From Pleurotus ostreatus/Saccharomyces cerevisiae fusant (taxonomy: Eukaryota > Opisthokonta), in NCBI GenBank assembly GCA_024196135.1, contig JAMQCK010000213.1:1-37439 (forward strand): a stretch of DNA of 37,439 bases, given 5' to 3'. Both the position numbers and the translations under genes were made by a program. Shown in pieces: positions 1 to 11,404 of this stretch. The notes beneath the pieces were generated by a model. The model saw only the letters and a list, made by a program, of their open reading frames with translations, searched no databases and was not told the origin of the DNA. How positions within the stretch are numbered: the stretch's first letter is position 1; the number at the start of each line of letters is the position of its first letter.

Positions 1-1857
1 GGTCCATAGACAGACTTGGCTCTTGACAGCCAATATTCCGCAAAAGCGGTTGCGCAAGCCATACCATACGATAGAATATGTCCATTAAGTAGCTTTTTGG
101 ACAGAGATTCTAAGCTAAGACCGAGGGAATTTATGTGTGGCACCACGTGGATCAAACAATGCCCCTATGTCCCGATTGGGAGAACGCGCGTTGTTCCCAA
201 GTGTCATCTCAAGGCTTGACGATGACTTACTCCTGCCGCCTGAATAATTCCTGAGCTACCCGGAAAAGTCGATCCCATGCACCAACACTATGCCAACACC
301 CTTACTTTCGAGTGGGACTTGCTCATGCGGAGGCTTGGCTTGCTCGCGCGGCATCTGCTCTTGCTCGCGTGGCGTTTTCACTTGCGCGCGCGGCCGTCCT
401 CTTGGTCGCGTTTATCACCACATTCACTTGACTCGCACAGATATCTGACTACAAACGCGCAAATAAATAAATTTACAGAATCAACGGCAAAACGCACTAT
501 TACAAAACTTCACCCTTGACCCGTCATTCCTACCATCACTTCAACCTTCGTAAGTGATGAAGGAATTCCTCTAAGACTTTTAGCATAGATCTAGTAGGTT
601 ATTTGCTGATCTGGACCTATCATTTTCAGCCGGAAAATGCAACCTGAATTCTGGAGGCATAATTGTGACAGTACAGCCCCGTGACAATATCGTGATGACC
701 CCTGTTTGGGTGTTGAATCTGGGCAGCGTTGAGACATTACCCGTGCGGTGTAGCTGCACCCTCTATCAGCATAGATGCATGTAACCTCTGCTTCGTGCAT
801 AGCCACAATGAGTAGTCCAATATGGAAGCTCGCGGTTGACATATCTTGTCCTACTGTTGCTTCGACCGTTGGAAGGGATGAAAAGATACCAGTAAGACTC
901 TCAGGGCAGGCTCAGAAGATCATGCACTGATCTGGCTACGGCTCTCAGCCAAAGTGTGCATCACGGACTTTTGAGGCATATTTGACCTTATTGTTCTTCA
1001 ACATGAGTTGATATAGTATAGCTCGGGGTCCTGAAGTGACCCGATCATGAGCAGTGGCCTCCGGACGCCTTTCTAAAGATTTGTACTTTTGCTGTGAAAT
1101 TGTGCAGTGTTTGATTGTAAAGCTACAGGGGTGCGGCAGCGGTAGCCTATCTGACAACCCGCATAGTCTGCTTTCACCCAAACATTGGCTGATATTACAC
1201 CATATTTGCACCAGTACTCACCAACTTCTTTGTCTGCAAAGTGGTTTCACTCCTAGTATGGGTATGGGCGTTATAGTGTTCGGAAAATACTTTCAGACAA
1301 AAACTGGGTGTATCGAAGTGGTGACCTAAAAGTCGGGGGTGCGTCACCGCAACATGATGCGCAGGATGAGCCGGCGAGACGACCTGCAACTACAAACGGC
1401 TTCAACGGTGAAGATATATACCGACCTTCACCCGCGAATGCGGTTGTGCTTGCTGACATTTCTGTTACTGTTCATGGTAGTAATGTACGAAGGATGCTTT
1501 AAATCCGCAATGTAGCTGACAACGCTTGCTCTTGCAACGAACATCGGCTACCTGGGCGTGCAGGACCTTACACAGGGAATCTCGGCACAACTATCATGGA
1601 CGGGACATTGTTGTAAAAAGCTCGGACGTAGCGCATCTGCTAAACCAGGCGGGCGAATGCGCAAGCGCGAGCAGATACGTGAGCATCTGCGCGGCCTTGC
1701 CTGACCTCTTCTTTGCATCTTCCTTCAGCTCTGATGAGTAGCACTTTAATTACCCGACCTCTGAGCGACACTGCCTTGCGATCCAGCCTCCAGCAATCTC
1801 AAGAATGCAGGCATTGCTGGCCGTATGCTCAGAATTCAAGCCACCATACCCCGTGTA
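1..1857. other. Stretch without a supportable gene
   Basis: All reading frames here are short, overlap on both strands and carry no domain that I recognise. One visible pattern is a set of degenerate GCTTGCTCGCG-like repeats around 318-400, which makes that part GC-rich. I see no terminal inverted repeat pair wholly inside this stretch. It may be old decayed repeat DNA. Confidence 0.5.
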
Positions 1858-3157
1858 TGGGCGGTATACTGTAAAAAAAAAACCTCCAAGGCGAGTTGGC
1901 GACACAAGCCCCCCGAGTTCGATGGAAATCGACGCACATTGTTGGTCATTCCAGTCTTTCGACACTGATGATCGAGTCTAGTGCAGCAGTATCCCGCCAT
2001 ATGGCCCTCTTCCGTGTGGCATGGGTGAGCTTGGCGGTGAGTGGCGAGGGCTGTGCTGTCCGCAGAGCCCATATTTGATTCCTGAGGAATCTGCCCTCGC
2101 AGGGCGAGAGGCGTCTGTGTGCTTGCGCGACGACCCGAGAGACTGACCTAGGGAGGTGTATGATGCCCCACCTCAAGATGCAGAGCGCGCCGGAGGTAGG
2201 GATGCGCACCGTCCGTAAGCATATGGCTTATACGGACCGTAATTACGGCACCGTACCCGTACCGTGTCCACTTTGCTGGCTTGCAGGTACGGACGGTGAC
2301 GGTACGGGTGGGTGACCGTACGACCGTATATGCAGAAGCCGTATACGGGTTGCTACGGCTTACGCAACGTGGGATACCAAACTGCGCAGGAGAAGCCCCA
2401 CGGCCTGAGTGATTCCTTCCCGCACAGCCCTTCAGTAAGATTTTCACTCAGGAAGAAAGACTTGATGCCTACGACACCTCCTGGCGAGGGTTGGTCGAGT
2501 GTGCTGGCGCGCGTGACTGGTCATCACGCTCTGTGACTAGCTGTCACCAGGTTCTAATTTGCTCTTCTTTCGCCCATGATGGCGTCGCAGGACTCACAAG
2601 AGTATACGTGAGGCGCGAAGGAGGTGCATAGACACTATGTCTGAATCATAACAGCCTTCAAGGCGAAGTGAACCCAGCAAAGCCTGAGGGTATGACCGTA
2701 AACCGTATACGGACGGTGCGCATCCCTAGCAGGAGGATGAGAAGCTGTTCATGTCACGGTGCTAGTCACAGAAGCCCCCTCGGGCTTTGAAGTTATCTTT
2801 AATGTCATTTCAAGCGCGCTACCTCGGTGGGTTGTCCTCCATCCTCCCTACAATGCCTACCATCTCAAAGATGTATAAGCACTCACTACCCTTTTGCTTT
2901 TCTCACCAAGACATTGCGCGCGACGAAAGTTCAACATGTCGCGTGTTCGTGTGCGGGACTTACCGCTCGCCGTCCCGCGCAGTGACAACACCCCAACAGC
3001 GAACAAGGGGACAAGCAGAGTGCTAAGGACCTTGCTGTCCAAACCTCAATCACTTGGGTCAGATGGCCGAGCTCGCTGGTACGATGCGTCATTTTTCGCC
3101 GATTTCGGAACTTGCGTCGTAAAAGTCGCTCAGAGGTTTTTTACAGTATACCGCCCA
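1858..3157. mobile_element. TA-flanked inverted-repeat element I (1.3 kb)
   Basis: The ends are inverted copies: TGGGCGGTATACTGTAAAAA begins at 1858, and its complement, with a shorter A run, ends at 3157. Each is bordered on the outside by TA (1856-1857 and 3158-3159), a Tc1/mariner-style target duplication. Beyond the A tract the two ends stay weakly similar for about 25 more bases. No transposase is visible inside, so this is a non-autonomous or decayed copy. A second element (H, 2199-2726) sits within it. The exact outer border could differ by a few bases because the sequence just outside is also loosely symmetric. Confidence 0.65.
2199..2726. mobile_element. MITE-like element H nested in element I
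   Basis: A perfect 19-base terminal inverted repeat GGGATGCGCACCGTCCGTA starts at 2199 and its reverse complement ends at 2726. TA dinucleotides flank both ends (2197-2198, 2727-2728). Inside the ends are many short GTACGG/CCGTAC motifs in both orientations (2215-2350 and 2690-2715), which look like subterminal transposase-binding repeats. There is no coding capacity. Its position inside element I means it inserted later. Confidence 0.75.
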
Positions 3158-3194
3158 TACCCGTGTCCCCACATCAGCCAAGCAAGAAGACGAC

Positions 3195-3543
3195 ATGGAC
3201 CCCCATACAATGTTGTCGACGACAAGCAACATGGATAAATGGGATGGTGTCGAGCACTGCATCGTCTTCCTCAATGACCTGTGCCAGTTCGATGCCCGCT
3301 TCAAGGTCCTCCTCACCGTCATTACCTACCACGCCTCGACCGGGAACATTTTTCAAACCTCACCACCTGGGGGGGGGCGTTGCCCTCATGAACTGCGACA
3401 CCTTCGGGCTTGCCACTTCGCCCTTCCTCAACGACGTGACGGGGAAGACGCCACATGTCGCTGGCCCGTCTGCGCGGCTCGCCGATGTGTGCCGAAAGCA
3501 AAGCGATGGATCCTGTAGCCGTAGATTCCGCTTTCACATCTAG
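3195..3543 (+). pseudogene. Possible broken coding fragment, unknown function
   Basis: From the ATG at 3195 a GC3-rich frame reads about 54 residues of ordinary-looking protein (for example KWDGVEHCIVFLNDLCQF). It then loses sense at a run of nine G at about 3370. Past the G run a different frame, ending at the TAG at 3541-3543, becomes protein-like (for example LMNCDTFGLATSPFL). The simplest reading is one coding sequence broken by a frameshift in the homopolymer, or by a sequencing error there. No domain was recognised. The ATG lies just outside the right end of element I, so an upstream part could have been separated by that insertion. Function unknown. Confidence 0.3.
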
Positions 3544-3545
3544 GT

Positions 3546-4883
3546 TTGGGTTGACGTTAGGATCTGGCGTAGACTAGGGTACTCAGTCTGACGTTCTCCT
3601 ACACTTTTGTAAGGACACAACAATTACATATTTTTACCGCTGCTTATATGCATTTTTACGTTCTCTGTCCCGCCCCGCCTTCCTGTGCAGAGCACAAGTT
3701 GACGCTAGTACCCTATAACCATAGGAGGATGTATTGCAATATTCCCTGTCATCACTGATCAGTAGCTATGGGGCATCACTAACTCCGACCCGAAACGGAG
3801 TTGCTGCGCCGCCACTATCACTCGGAATCAGCCAGACCATGGCCGCCAAATATTACACATCAGTTGACCATGCCGTATAGTACTTGTATGAGTATATCCA
3901 GACAAGTCCGTGCAGTGTCGAGCCAGTGAGAGGAGGGTCAGCCCACTTTGTACCCACCATTTGAAACACCACGTTCGAGCCATTGAAGTGCCAGCGCCTT
4001 CGCTCAAAAGTAGTACCCAAGGCTCGATTACAACACGACGAAGATATATTGGAAGAGAAATAAGTGCACCAGCGCTTTGGACGCTGGGAATCCATCCAGA
4101 GGTGGTGATGGTAGCCCTCTCCTTATCCCAGTGCTTCCGACGCGCCTATAGCTAATCATCAGGCCTGGTGATCTGAAGCTCTGTACATAGCGCTCTTTAT
4201 ATATGCGCTAAGTTATGGTGATTTTTCATCCATTTTATGATTATGGCTATCGATGGCTGCCCATTTGATGAAGTGCACGTGCTTCTTGGGACAACGAAGG
4301 TGCAGCGTTGCTGTGGACGACAGAGAAGGAGATGCGCAGGGCGATGGGTTAGGTGTCTGTGAGGGTGCAATCAACGGCCAAGGGGGGAAGGGGCTGGGCG
4401 CCGTACAAATGGCTGTGAGCGAGGGACGATGGAACGGGTTTGATTTGCGCCGCATGTGTTGCACAATGGCAATCCATCGTGTGTCAGTACGCTCTCGCCC
4501 ACATGCACGTACCAGGAACTGTGCACATCCGGCGCGGTCTAACGCACCTCAAGAGCGTGTGTGGGACTGCCTTCCCCGGCCCCTTTCTCTTGGAATGTGT
4601 CAGGCTCTTCTGACCCAAACTCACGCGGATGCGTACATCTCCAACCTCTCCCTCTCATCCTTCTCCTATTTACCAAGCAGGAACGGCGGACCAGATGCAG
4701 GTCCGAGCGCACCTTTGACCCTTGCGATTGGCACATGAAGCACTGCCCTCGACGGTGAAGATAGCAAACAACGTACTGTGTTGCAGCGAATCCAAGAATC
4801 TATGATCATAAGTTGCTGATGCAGTCGAGTCGGTGTATACCTTCATCACCTCCTCATGCCCTTCCTCGGCTACCCAACTCACG
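3546..4883. other. Stretch without a supportable gene
   Basis: A 161-residue open frame at 4253-4738 runs opposite other open frames, has mixed composition and shows no domain, so I do not call it a gene. No clear terminal inverted repeat was found. Confidence 0.4.
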
Positions 4884-5119
4884 ATGCCGTCGGCCACCCC
4901 GGGGCCCGATGTCGCCTACTCGGTATACAACCCCTGGCGGCAAACCGGACCATGTCTGTTGCTCGACTTCAACCCCCCGCTGCTCACCGACCCGGACACG
5001 TCCCAAAACAGATTGACTTACACGGGCAATGGCAAGCTGTACCACCTCGTCTTTCCGACGAATTAGAGCAGGACAACCACACGTTCTACTACCCTGGCAA
5101 CAATTGGGGAGGCCACTGA
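4884..5119 (+). pseudogene. Short frameshifted coding remnant, unknown
   Basis: After a pyrimidine-rich leader (about 4850-4880) an ATG at 4884 opens a 60-residue frame that reads like real protein (VAYSVYNPWRQTGPCLLLDF) and stops at 5064-5066. The next frame continues sensibly (ELEQDNHTFYYPGNNWGGH) to a stop at 5117-5119. A single-base frameshift near 5056 would join them into about 79 residues. No family was recognised. It could be a decayed gene fragment or a small gene with an unrecognised intron. Confidence 0.3.
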
Positions 5120-5780
5120 GTTTCCCTACTGGCCCACCGGCATAATATGACCCAAAGGCGGTCACGACAACGGTGAGCAAGCTAGTCTTGACGCAATAGG
5201 TGCATTCGCGTTGCCACGGTAGGCTTGGATAATAGTCCATAGCTGCGAGGCAGAGCTGCATAGTACCTTGTAGCTAGCTGTAGGAATTTACATCGCTATT
5301 ATCCACGTCGTAGTCGACTGCTTCAGTATACGGTGCTCGACAGATGTTCATTCAGCGGCGTGGACTATCAGAGCCAAATCGTAGCACCCTGGAAGTTGGT
5401 CTAGAGCTAAATCACTTCTATGGGCTTGTAAAACGCCTGCAGCTAACATGGAGTACGCTACTGTTACGGTAAAATCGAAGCTACACGTCGCCGCAGAGAT
5501 AATCCCATCTTGGTTCTAAGACTTGGTATACCCAGTGGTACCATACGGCCTCCTACCGATTTGCCGACTCTTCCAATTTTCTCCCCTCACCCATCTCATC
5601 ATGGTCGATATTGAACAGAGTGTCGGAGAGGAGGAAGAGGAGGAGAAGGAGGCGGGTGATAGGTTGTACGACGACGAATGTGGAAGGATCGTCCGCGGGC
5701 CGCTAACGGCGAGCTGCCGCCATCAGTGTCATGACAATTTGCTTTTCCTACTTGTTTAAGCCTGTTTTGGCTCGAACAAG
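5120..5780. other. Stretch without a supportable gene
   Basis: A 52-residue acidic frame starting at 5601 (MVDIEQSV followed by a run of Glu) has a fungal-looking CT-rich leader but no further support. Nothing else is recognisable. Confidence 0.4.
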
Positions 5781-6447
5781 TCAAAACAAGGTGTCAAGGC
5801 ACAACTCCACAAGCGTATGTCCAATTCTGACAAGCTCGGTCCTCTGGACGACCACTTTGAACGCCAAGAGCCCAAGGCCGCAGTTGTCCAAATGAGCTTG
5901 TTTGAAAATATCAATTTATAGATCATGCGAACGGGTGTGTTGGTATCAATGTACAGCAGGTGTACGTGGGGTTCTCGCAGGGTCATAAAAGGGTATATTA
6001 TAGCTCGAATGACGAGGTAGTGAGATGCCGAGTGATGTGTAGCTTGAACATACCTTATCGAACAGCTCATCACTGTACCGGATAACATACGTTTCCGAGG
6101 GCCACAGCTGCGAGAGTAGCTGCTGACAGATGGCAACGAACGTGACATGCTTGCAGAATAGGAAAGGGTTCTCTGTTGTGAATAATTACGCATAGAGCAC
6201 AGCGTCCCAGAACTCGCGCTCGGCTAGTATGAAGTCGGGAATGCGGGAAGGAGTGGGATCATGAGGGCCGCTCAGTGGCGCGGGGAGGGAGGCGGAGGAA
6301 GGCTCTTGCTTGACGCGCGTCGAGTTCACAATCTCTTGCTTGATCAGTAGGTGGCGGGCAGCGGATAGCACCTTCGCCTTGGCGGAGCGCTTGCGCACCT
6401 TCGTCGCAGGTGAGATCAGGGCCTCCTGCTCGGATTCGGCCAAAATT
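5781..6447 (-). pseudogene. Broken intron-containing gene, unknown family
   Basis: Reading leftward, a plausible 3' splice site (TTGTCAG, ending at 6448) precedes an exon coding for a basic, Ser/Pro-containing region and then a hydrophobic, aromatic region (EREFWDAVLYA). An in-frame TAA at 6186-6188 interrupts it, but the same frame continues as protein-like sequence (FVAICQQLLSQLWPSETYV) to a good donor, AAG|GTATGT, at 6054/6053. A further open stretch (AHLDNCGLGLLAFKVVVQRT) ends with TGA at 5781-5783, which suggests a terminal exon. This looks like a real multi-exon gene disabled by a nonsense change. I do not recognise the family; a transposon-linked gene is possible. Confidence 0.4.
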
Positions 6448-6507
6448 CTGACAACATAGAGAGCCAAAAGCACGAGCGAGACAAGCGGAAGCGATAACAC
6501 ACCTCAG

Positions 6508-6524
6508 GACTGGACTGGACTGGA
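6508..6524. repeat. ACTGG microsatellite
   Basis: About three and a half tandem copies of the five-base unit ACTGG lie just past the 3' side of the LINE tail. Confidence 0.7.
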
Positions 6525-6680
6525 TTACCCGAGCGGTCCCTTAAGGAACATACGGGGTGCCCGTACTACGACATACAGTGCAATCGTCCGCGCTACGGAG
6601 CCGAACAACACACGAAATCACCATTGTAGCAAACCCAACCCGAGTTCGGCCGCCTCCTGGTCTCTCCCGCAAGTCGTGAG

Positions 6681-7555
6681 TCACAATCCACCGTCCTGGT
6701 TACCATTTCCATCCGAAGCAGCCACCCACGCGGATGCGGGCGGCGAGAAGGGGCGATGCACACTGAAGAGCTGTAAGACGTCAAATGCGAACTTCCCGAG
6801 CGTTGCGCACGTCGTTGGGTGCGCGCAAAGGGCGTGAAACCAGGCGGCGGGATCCCGTGAGCACCCGCGAATAGTTGGGTCAACATCGGCGACGTTATCC
6901 CAAAAGCGCATACGAAGGGCTGTTAAGTCCGCCCGGGAGTTGCAAAGGAAGAGTGCATGCATGCCGTCCTCGATACCGTCCTCGCAGAAGCGGCACTTGC
7001 GCCACTGGGGCGCGATCTTCTCCCCACGTTGGGACCATCCACCACGCACATCTAGCAGTGAGTGTTCACCGGTGACGATGAGCGTAAGCGCTTTGCGGTG
7101 GTGGGGCATGGCGATGTTCAGATAAGCACGGTACTGGAGAGGGCTGCGGTGGCTGCAACCATCACCGTCCATTGTGGTGCGCGTGCGCAACAGTGCCAAG
7201 CGCCGTTTGCGGGAGATAAGAGAGCGTACGTGGGTGTGGAAGGACTCCTCGACGAGGCCAATGACATAGTCGACGTCGGATCCTTGAGTGACGCGGATGA
7301 AGTCGACGGGAACGGGGCACTTGAGGCGGGCGAGGGCGTAGGCAAGATCACCCAGCCAGCCAGACTTCGAAGTCATGTATAGTGCGCAAGCGTCGCGAAA
7401 TGCGTGAGAGGCAATGGATCCGGAGTCGTCCAGCAGCAGACGCTTGTAGAAGCGCAGAGCAAGGATGAGTCGTCGGTAACGGATGGGTAGTATACCAGTT
7501 TCGGTGAATGGAAGATATTTCGCCTCCCCGAGTTCCGCTGCCCTGAGTTCAGACG
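6681..7555 (-). mobile_element. Non-LTR retrotransposon (LINE) 3' ORF remnant
   Basis: One minus-strand frame reads from about 7555 through 7376 to the stop at 6681. It gives about 290 residues with the hallmarks of the C-terminal region of basidiomycete LINE polyproteins. These are the TETGILPIRYRR segment after the polymerase thumb, a long helical region (GWLGDLAYALARLKCP), the SPLQYRAYLNIAMPHHRKAL block, and a zinc-finger-like CRFCEDGIEDGMHALFLC. The catalytic polymerase (YADD) and endonuclease domains are missing, so it is 5'-truncated and immobile. A diverged second copy of its 3' end lies at 21148-21345, same strand. Family assignment rests on motif memory, not on a search. Confidence 0.75.
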
Positions 7556-7756
7556 CTGAAGTTCGGCCTCGAGCTCGGCGATCGACTTTTGCTTGCTGTT
7601 GCTATGCGGGGGAGGGGGGAGGCCTTCAGCATCCGAGTCGACCAGCCCGCCCAGCAGGTCATTGGTGTCCGTGGAGTTCGAGTCAACTTTCCTTCACGGA
7701 AGGCTTCTCAGCAGGGACCCGGGCGCGCCAGTCGCTTGCAAGACCCCTGTTGACAT

Positions 7757-8552
7757 TCAAAGACGGGCTACGCTTAGAGGCAGGATGAGCATCGAAACTA
7801 TGAGAAGTGAGCAGATGATCGAAGCGAAGTTGTAGGCGACGCATCTAGTCCCGTCCCTTGTCGGAGTCTCCTTCACTTGAATGGAACCGGAGTCGATGCC
7901 GTGCTGCGCGAGTATCGCACGCACCCCCTCGTTGAGACGTGCCTGTGATTCGTGCGTGGGGGCCTTTTAGAAGACTGCTGTGCCGTGGTCATAAGAGGCA
8001 AGATGATCAGCTGCAGGTGATACTCACCACCATCTTGTCAGATGCCATCTCAGCGTCGATCTTCTCATCATCAACAACGGGATCGACTGCCTTGTCCTGG
8101 AACTTCTGCGCGTCGGCGAAGCGGTCCTGGTCCGCCAAGGCGAGGATGTTGGTCGACTCCGCTATCATATCGCTCATAACCTCCTCCGCCTCCATGATAG
8201 CAAGGCTCTCCAGCTGCTTCTCCTTGATCTCGCGCAGGTGCTTTTCACGCGCGGCACACTTTGCGTTGTCTACCTGGACTTGTTCACTTGTATGCTGTGG
8301 TCTACGCGTAGGCGGCGTCGGTACGAGCGCTTCGCTAGGTCTCAGCTGACGCGTAAAAGCGGCGGGAGGCTCAGAAAGCTCCGGAGACAAGGCTGCATTT
8401 GCAGGATGTACAACCGGTGCTTTGAGGACGAGCTTCAAGCCTGTTTCCGACGACTTCACTGCAGGAGGAATCTCCGCGGCGCTTGAAGTATCCCATGCGC
8501 CCCGTGTACGCTTCGATGCCGGCCCCTCGGGGTCTGATGCCGGACACACCAA
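7757..8552 (-). CDS. Two-exon charged, coiled-coil-like protein, probably transposon-linked
   Basis: Exon 1 (8552-8028) codes for 175 residues: a Pro/Ser/Thr-rich disordered N-terminus, then a charged helical segment (CAAREKHLREIKEKQLESLA) and an acidic tail. A strong donor GTGAGT at 8027 and acceptor CACAG ending at 7943 remove 85 bp in phase 0. Exon 2 (7942-7757) adds 61 residues with sensible protein (EGVRAILAQHGIDSGSIQV) and a hydrophobic end, giving 236 aa in total. A further minus-strand stretch (KQKSIAELEAELQRLN, about 7605-7565) in another frame looks coiled-coil and may be a lost continuation. It lies between a LINE tail and a Plavaka fragment, so it may belong to a mobile element. 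Function unknown. Confidence 0.4.
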
Positions 8553-8569
8553 GATCTGACGAACAAGGC

Positions 8570-10907
8570 AGGCATGACGACGCCTGAGGTTGTGCTATGT
8601 GCCTACGGCCATTATCGTCGTGTTGTGAATGGCTTGGGGCCGTAGATTGCAAACTATCCCGAGCAAGTGTGGCTTGCTGGCATCGTGCAGGGCTGGTGCC
8701 CCAAGTACGTCCTTCGTGCATCCCCATCGAAGAACCGACGACTCACTGATTACCAGGATGTGGAGCTATGCCTCACGACTTGGATGGAACGAATGCCCGG
8801 CGCCGCACCCATGAGAAGACAGACTTCCTGATCAGTTTCTTTGACCCGGGCACCCTCTGGTCGGACTTTGGAGTTCCAGCTAGTTGCAAAACGATAGACG
8901 CCCCCCGCTCCCTCGCCCACCCCGCTCCCCACGCGAGATATGACGCCAGGCGCGCCGCGCCGAGTCTCGGCGAGGGGGCAGCAGGCGCGCGTCGGCGCGC
9001 TGCTTGTACATTCAGACGCGCAAAGCAGTGGGCTGATCGTCGTGCCAGCGCTGTGATAACCCGGGCTGGTTGGTGTGTGCCCTCAGCTAGCGAAATGGGC
9101 CTCTGGAAGGCATTGACTGCGTGTCCCGAGCGTACAGATGATACGGAGGCACGTTCGGACCGGCCACGCGGGCTCCACAGCGTCTTCGCGCGGGGCGTCC
9201 ATCGTTTTGCAACTAGCTGTCAAGATGATGTTGTCATATGTTGGCCACTCGCCCGAAGCCGATTGACTGTACTGAACGTGATCCCAGCCCTTCACTCATG
9301 AGTTCCCGTGTGCGGATATTCACGAGCTTCTCTCCCCCGACCTCATCCATCAAGTCATCAAGGGAACCTTCAAAGATCACCTCGTCACCTGGGTATATGA
9401 ATACCCCATTCTCGTTCATGGAGAGACTCGCGCGAAGGAGATAATGGACGATATTGATCGCCGTTGAGTCTTCAGTGAAGAAAGTCCCTCGTTACCGCTA
9501 AGCGCCTGCCATGATCTCCGCAGTTCCCTCGTTTCCCGGCTTACGGCGCTTTCCTGAGGGCCGCGACTTTGCACAATGGACAGGCGATGACTCCAAGGCG
9601 TTAATGAAGGTCTTCCTCGCTGCGATCGCTGGCCACGTACCTGCGGACATGTGCCGCGCCTTCTCCTCACTCCTCAATTTTTGCTATATCGCTCGCCGGA
9701 ACGCTATCACCACACCGATGCTTACCGAGCTTCAGGCAGCTCTGGACCGCTTCCATCAATTTCGGCAAGTCTTCATCCACATTGGTGTTCGTGAAGATAT
9801 TTCGCTCCCCCGTCAACACAGTCTCAAACATTACGCGCGCTCCATTCGTCTTTTTGGTTCTCCCAATGGTCTCTGCTCATCTATCACCGAGTCAACGCAC
9901 ATCAAGGCCGTCAAGGAACCTTGGAGACGCTCGAGTCGCCATGACGCGCTGTCGCAGATGCTCACCACGAATGTCCGCCTTGACAAGATCAACGTGACCC
10001 GTCTCTCGTTCCAAGAGCGTGGGATGGTGCATGGCATGACATCGTCGTACAAGAGCACGGTTCTTGCCGGAAAACAACCAGATCCGCGTGAATTGCAAGA
10101 TGAAGAGGAGGAGGAGGGGGAGGAAGGGGCTGAAGCAGGAGACTGTGTGCGCAAGGGCCCGCGAGCTCTGTCTTTCGTGGATCTCGCTCAGACGTATGGT
10201 GCGTGTCCAATCTCTCGACCTACAAATCAAGCGGCTGACAACTCCCCGCAGCTCGTAGCTAACCGCGAGACCTCGATGATCTCGCGGCCTATACCCAGCA
10301 GCCTTGCCTACCCCTCCTCCTCCGTCGCTTCCTGCACGATCAACTCGGACGCAAGTCTGCAGCTTCTGAGGTCCCGCACACACGTCTCCTCCTCATCTGC
10401 ACGCGCATCTACGTGCACCACTCGGCGGTTGCGCGATTCTACGCCCCCAGTGACCTCTGCGGACCCGGCGGCATGCACCGCGAGCGGATCCGCTCCACGC
10501 CGAGTTGGTATGGGCTCCCTCGACGTGACACCGTCCTGATCGACATCGGTGCCGATGACGCCGTCATGAAGGGCATGAACATCGGCCGCGTTCATCTCCT
10601 CCTATCATTCCAGCACAACAACACTGTCTTACCATGTGCACTCATCCACTGGCTCACTCCGACCACTGATTCGCGCGACGACGAAACGGGAACGTGGATG
10701 GCTGACCCGGAGTACATGGACGACGGCAGCCCAGCTTTAGAAGTAGTTCATATTCAGAGTATCGCGCGCGGCGTCCACCTCATCGGTGCATGTGGCTCTT
10801 CCTTCTTACCAGATGATTTTCATTACTCTAATTCTCTCGAGGCCTTCAAGACATTCCACGTAAATCACTATTCCGATCATCATATGCACGAGTTCTTGTA
10901 TCAGTAG
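8570..10907 (+). mobile_element. Decayed Plavaka-type (CACTA) transposase
   Basis: Fragments in order match what I know of basidiomycete Plavaka transposases: TTPEVV..YGHYRRVVNGLGP, YPEQVWLAGIVQGWCPK, LDGTNARRRTHEKTDFLI, FDPGTLWSDFGV, DIHELLSPDLIHQVIKGTFK, a large exon (9511 onward) with RRFPEGRDFAQWTGDDSKAL and ISLPRQHSLKHYARSIRLFG, and a C-terminal block (AVARFYAPSDLCGPGGMHRE) ending at TAG 10905-10907. Damage includes an in-frame TAG at 8643-8645, a frame break near 8705-8765, a TGA at 9464-9466 that might lie in an unspliced intron, a frameshift near 10268, and a MITE at 8877-9219. Candidate introns are 10199-10251 and about 9463-9523. The first half of the usual protein is absent. It cannot make active transposase. 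Confidence 0.85.
8877..9219. mobile_element. MITE Q inside the Plavaka coding region
   Basis: CAGCTAGTTGCAAAACGAT at 8877 and its complement ending at 9219 form terminal inverted repeats of about 29 bases with one mismatch. The transposase frame reads FGV before and QDDVVI after, as expected for uninterrupted Plavaka protein. The 343-base insert is therefore the only foreign part. The insert is open in the same frame and would add about 114 Arg/Ala-rich residues. A target duplication is unclear: at most TC, or a mutated TTC. Confidence 0.75.
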
Positions 10908-11404
10908 CTAAAAACATTTGAACCGCGCTTGTGATCTTGCGAGCTGATAGAGCTTGGCGACTTGCTCAAAAGACCAAAAGCGCCCAAGAGATTCGTAATC
11001 TTGCTGATGGCGCTATATGGTGGGACCTGTATGACGGGAAAGGGACATGGCATCACAACGAACTGTTTTCACGTAGCACGCGGGATGTACCGCGACGTTG
11101 AGCGAGGGAGCGAGGTGACGGACGAAGGCAAAGACGTGGCGCCGACTGCGATGGAATGGAAAATTCCCCGAAGTCATCTGGCACTCCGCCGGCAAATCGC
11201 GCAAGAGCCAGTCGTCCCAATCCTGTCCGCCGATACTGCACATCACGCGTCTTGCTTGTATCGCCCAAAGTCCTCGCTGATGTCGGTGACTCTCTCGAAC
11301 ATCTGACCTTCGCATGGCACCTCCCGTACGGAGCTGACAGCTGCGCCAGCCAGCGACTCCACGTTGCTGCAAGCTCAGAAGCACTCGCTTGCAAAAGAGT
11401 GTAT
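10908..11404. other. Stretch after the Plavaka remnant, no supportable gene
   Basis: This should contain the 3' end of the Plavaka element. I could not find a CACTA/CACTG terminus or a repeat that matches an upstream end. Minus-strand frames at 11013-11429 overlap one another and show no domain. Confidence 0.4.

Noticed and set aside
4253..4738. 161-residue plus-strand open frame
   Set aside because: No domain, no promoter or intron support, and several antisense frames are equally open.
8768..9301. 177-residue plus-strand open frame taken as a gene
   Set aside because: It is a piece of the Plavaka transposase interrupted by MITE Q and then intron-like sequence, not an independent gene.
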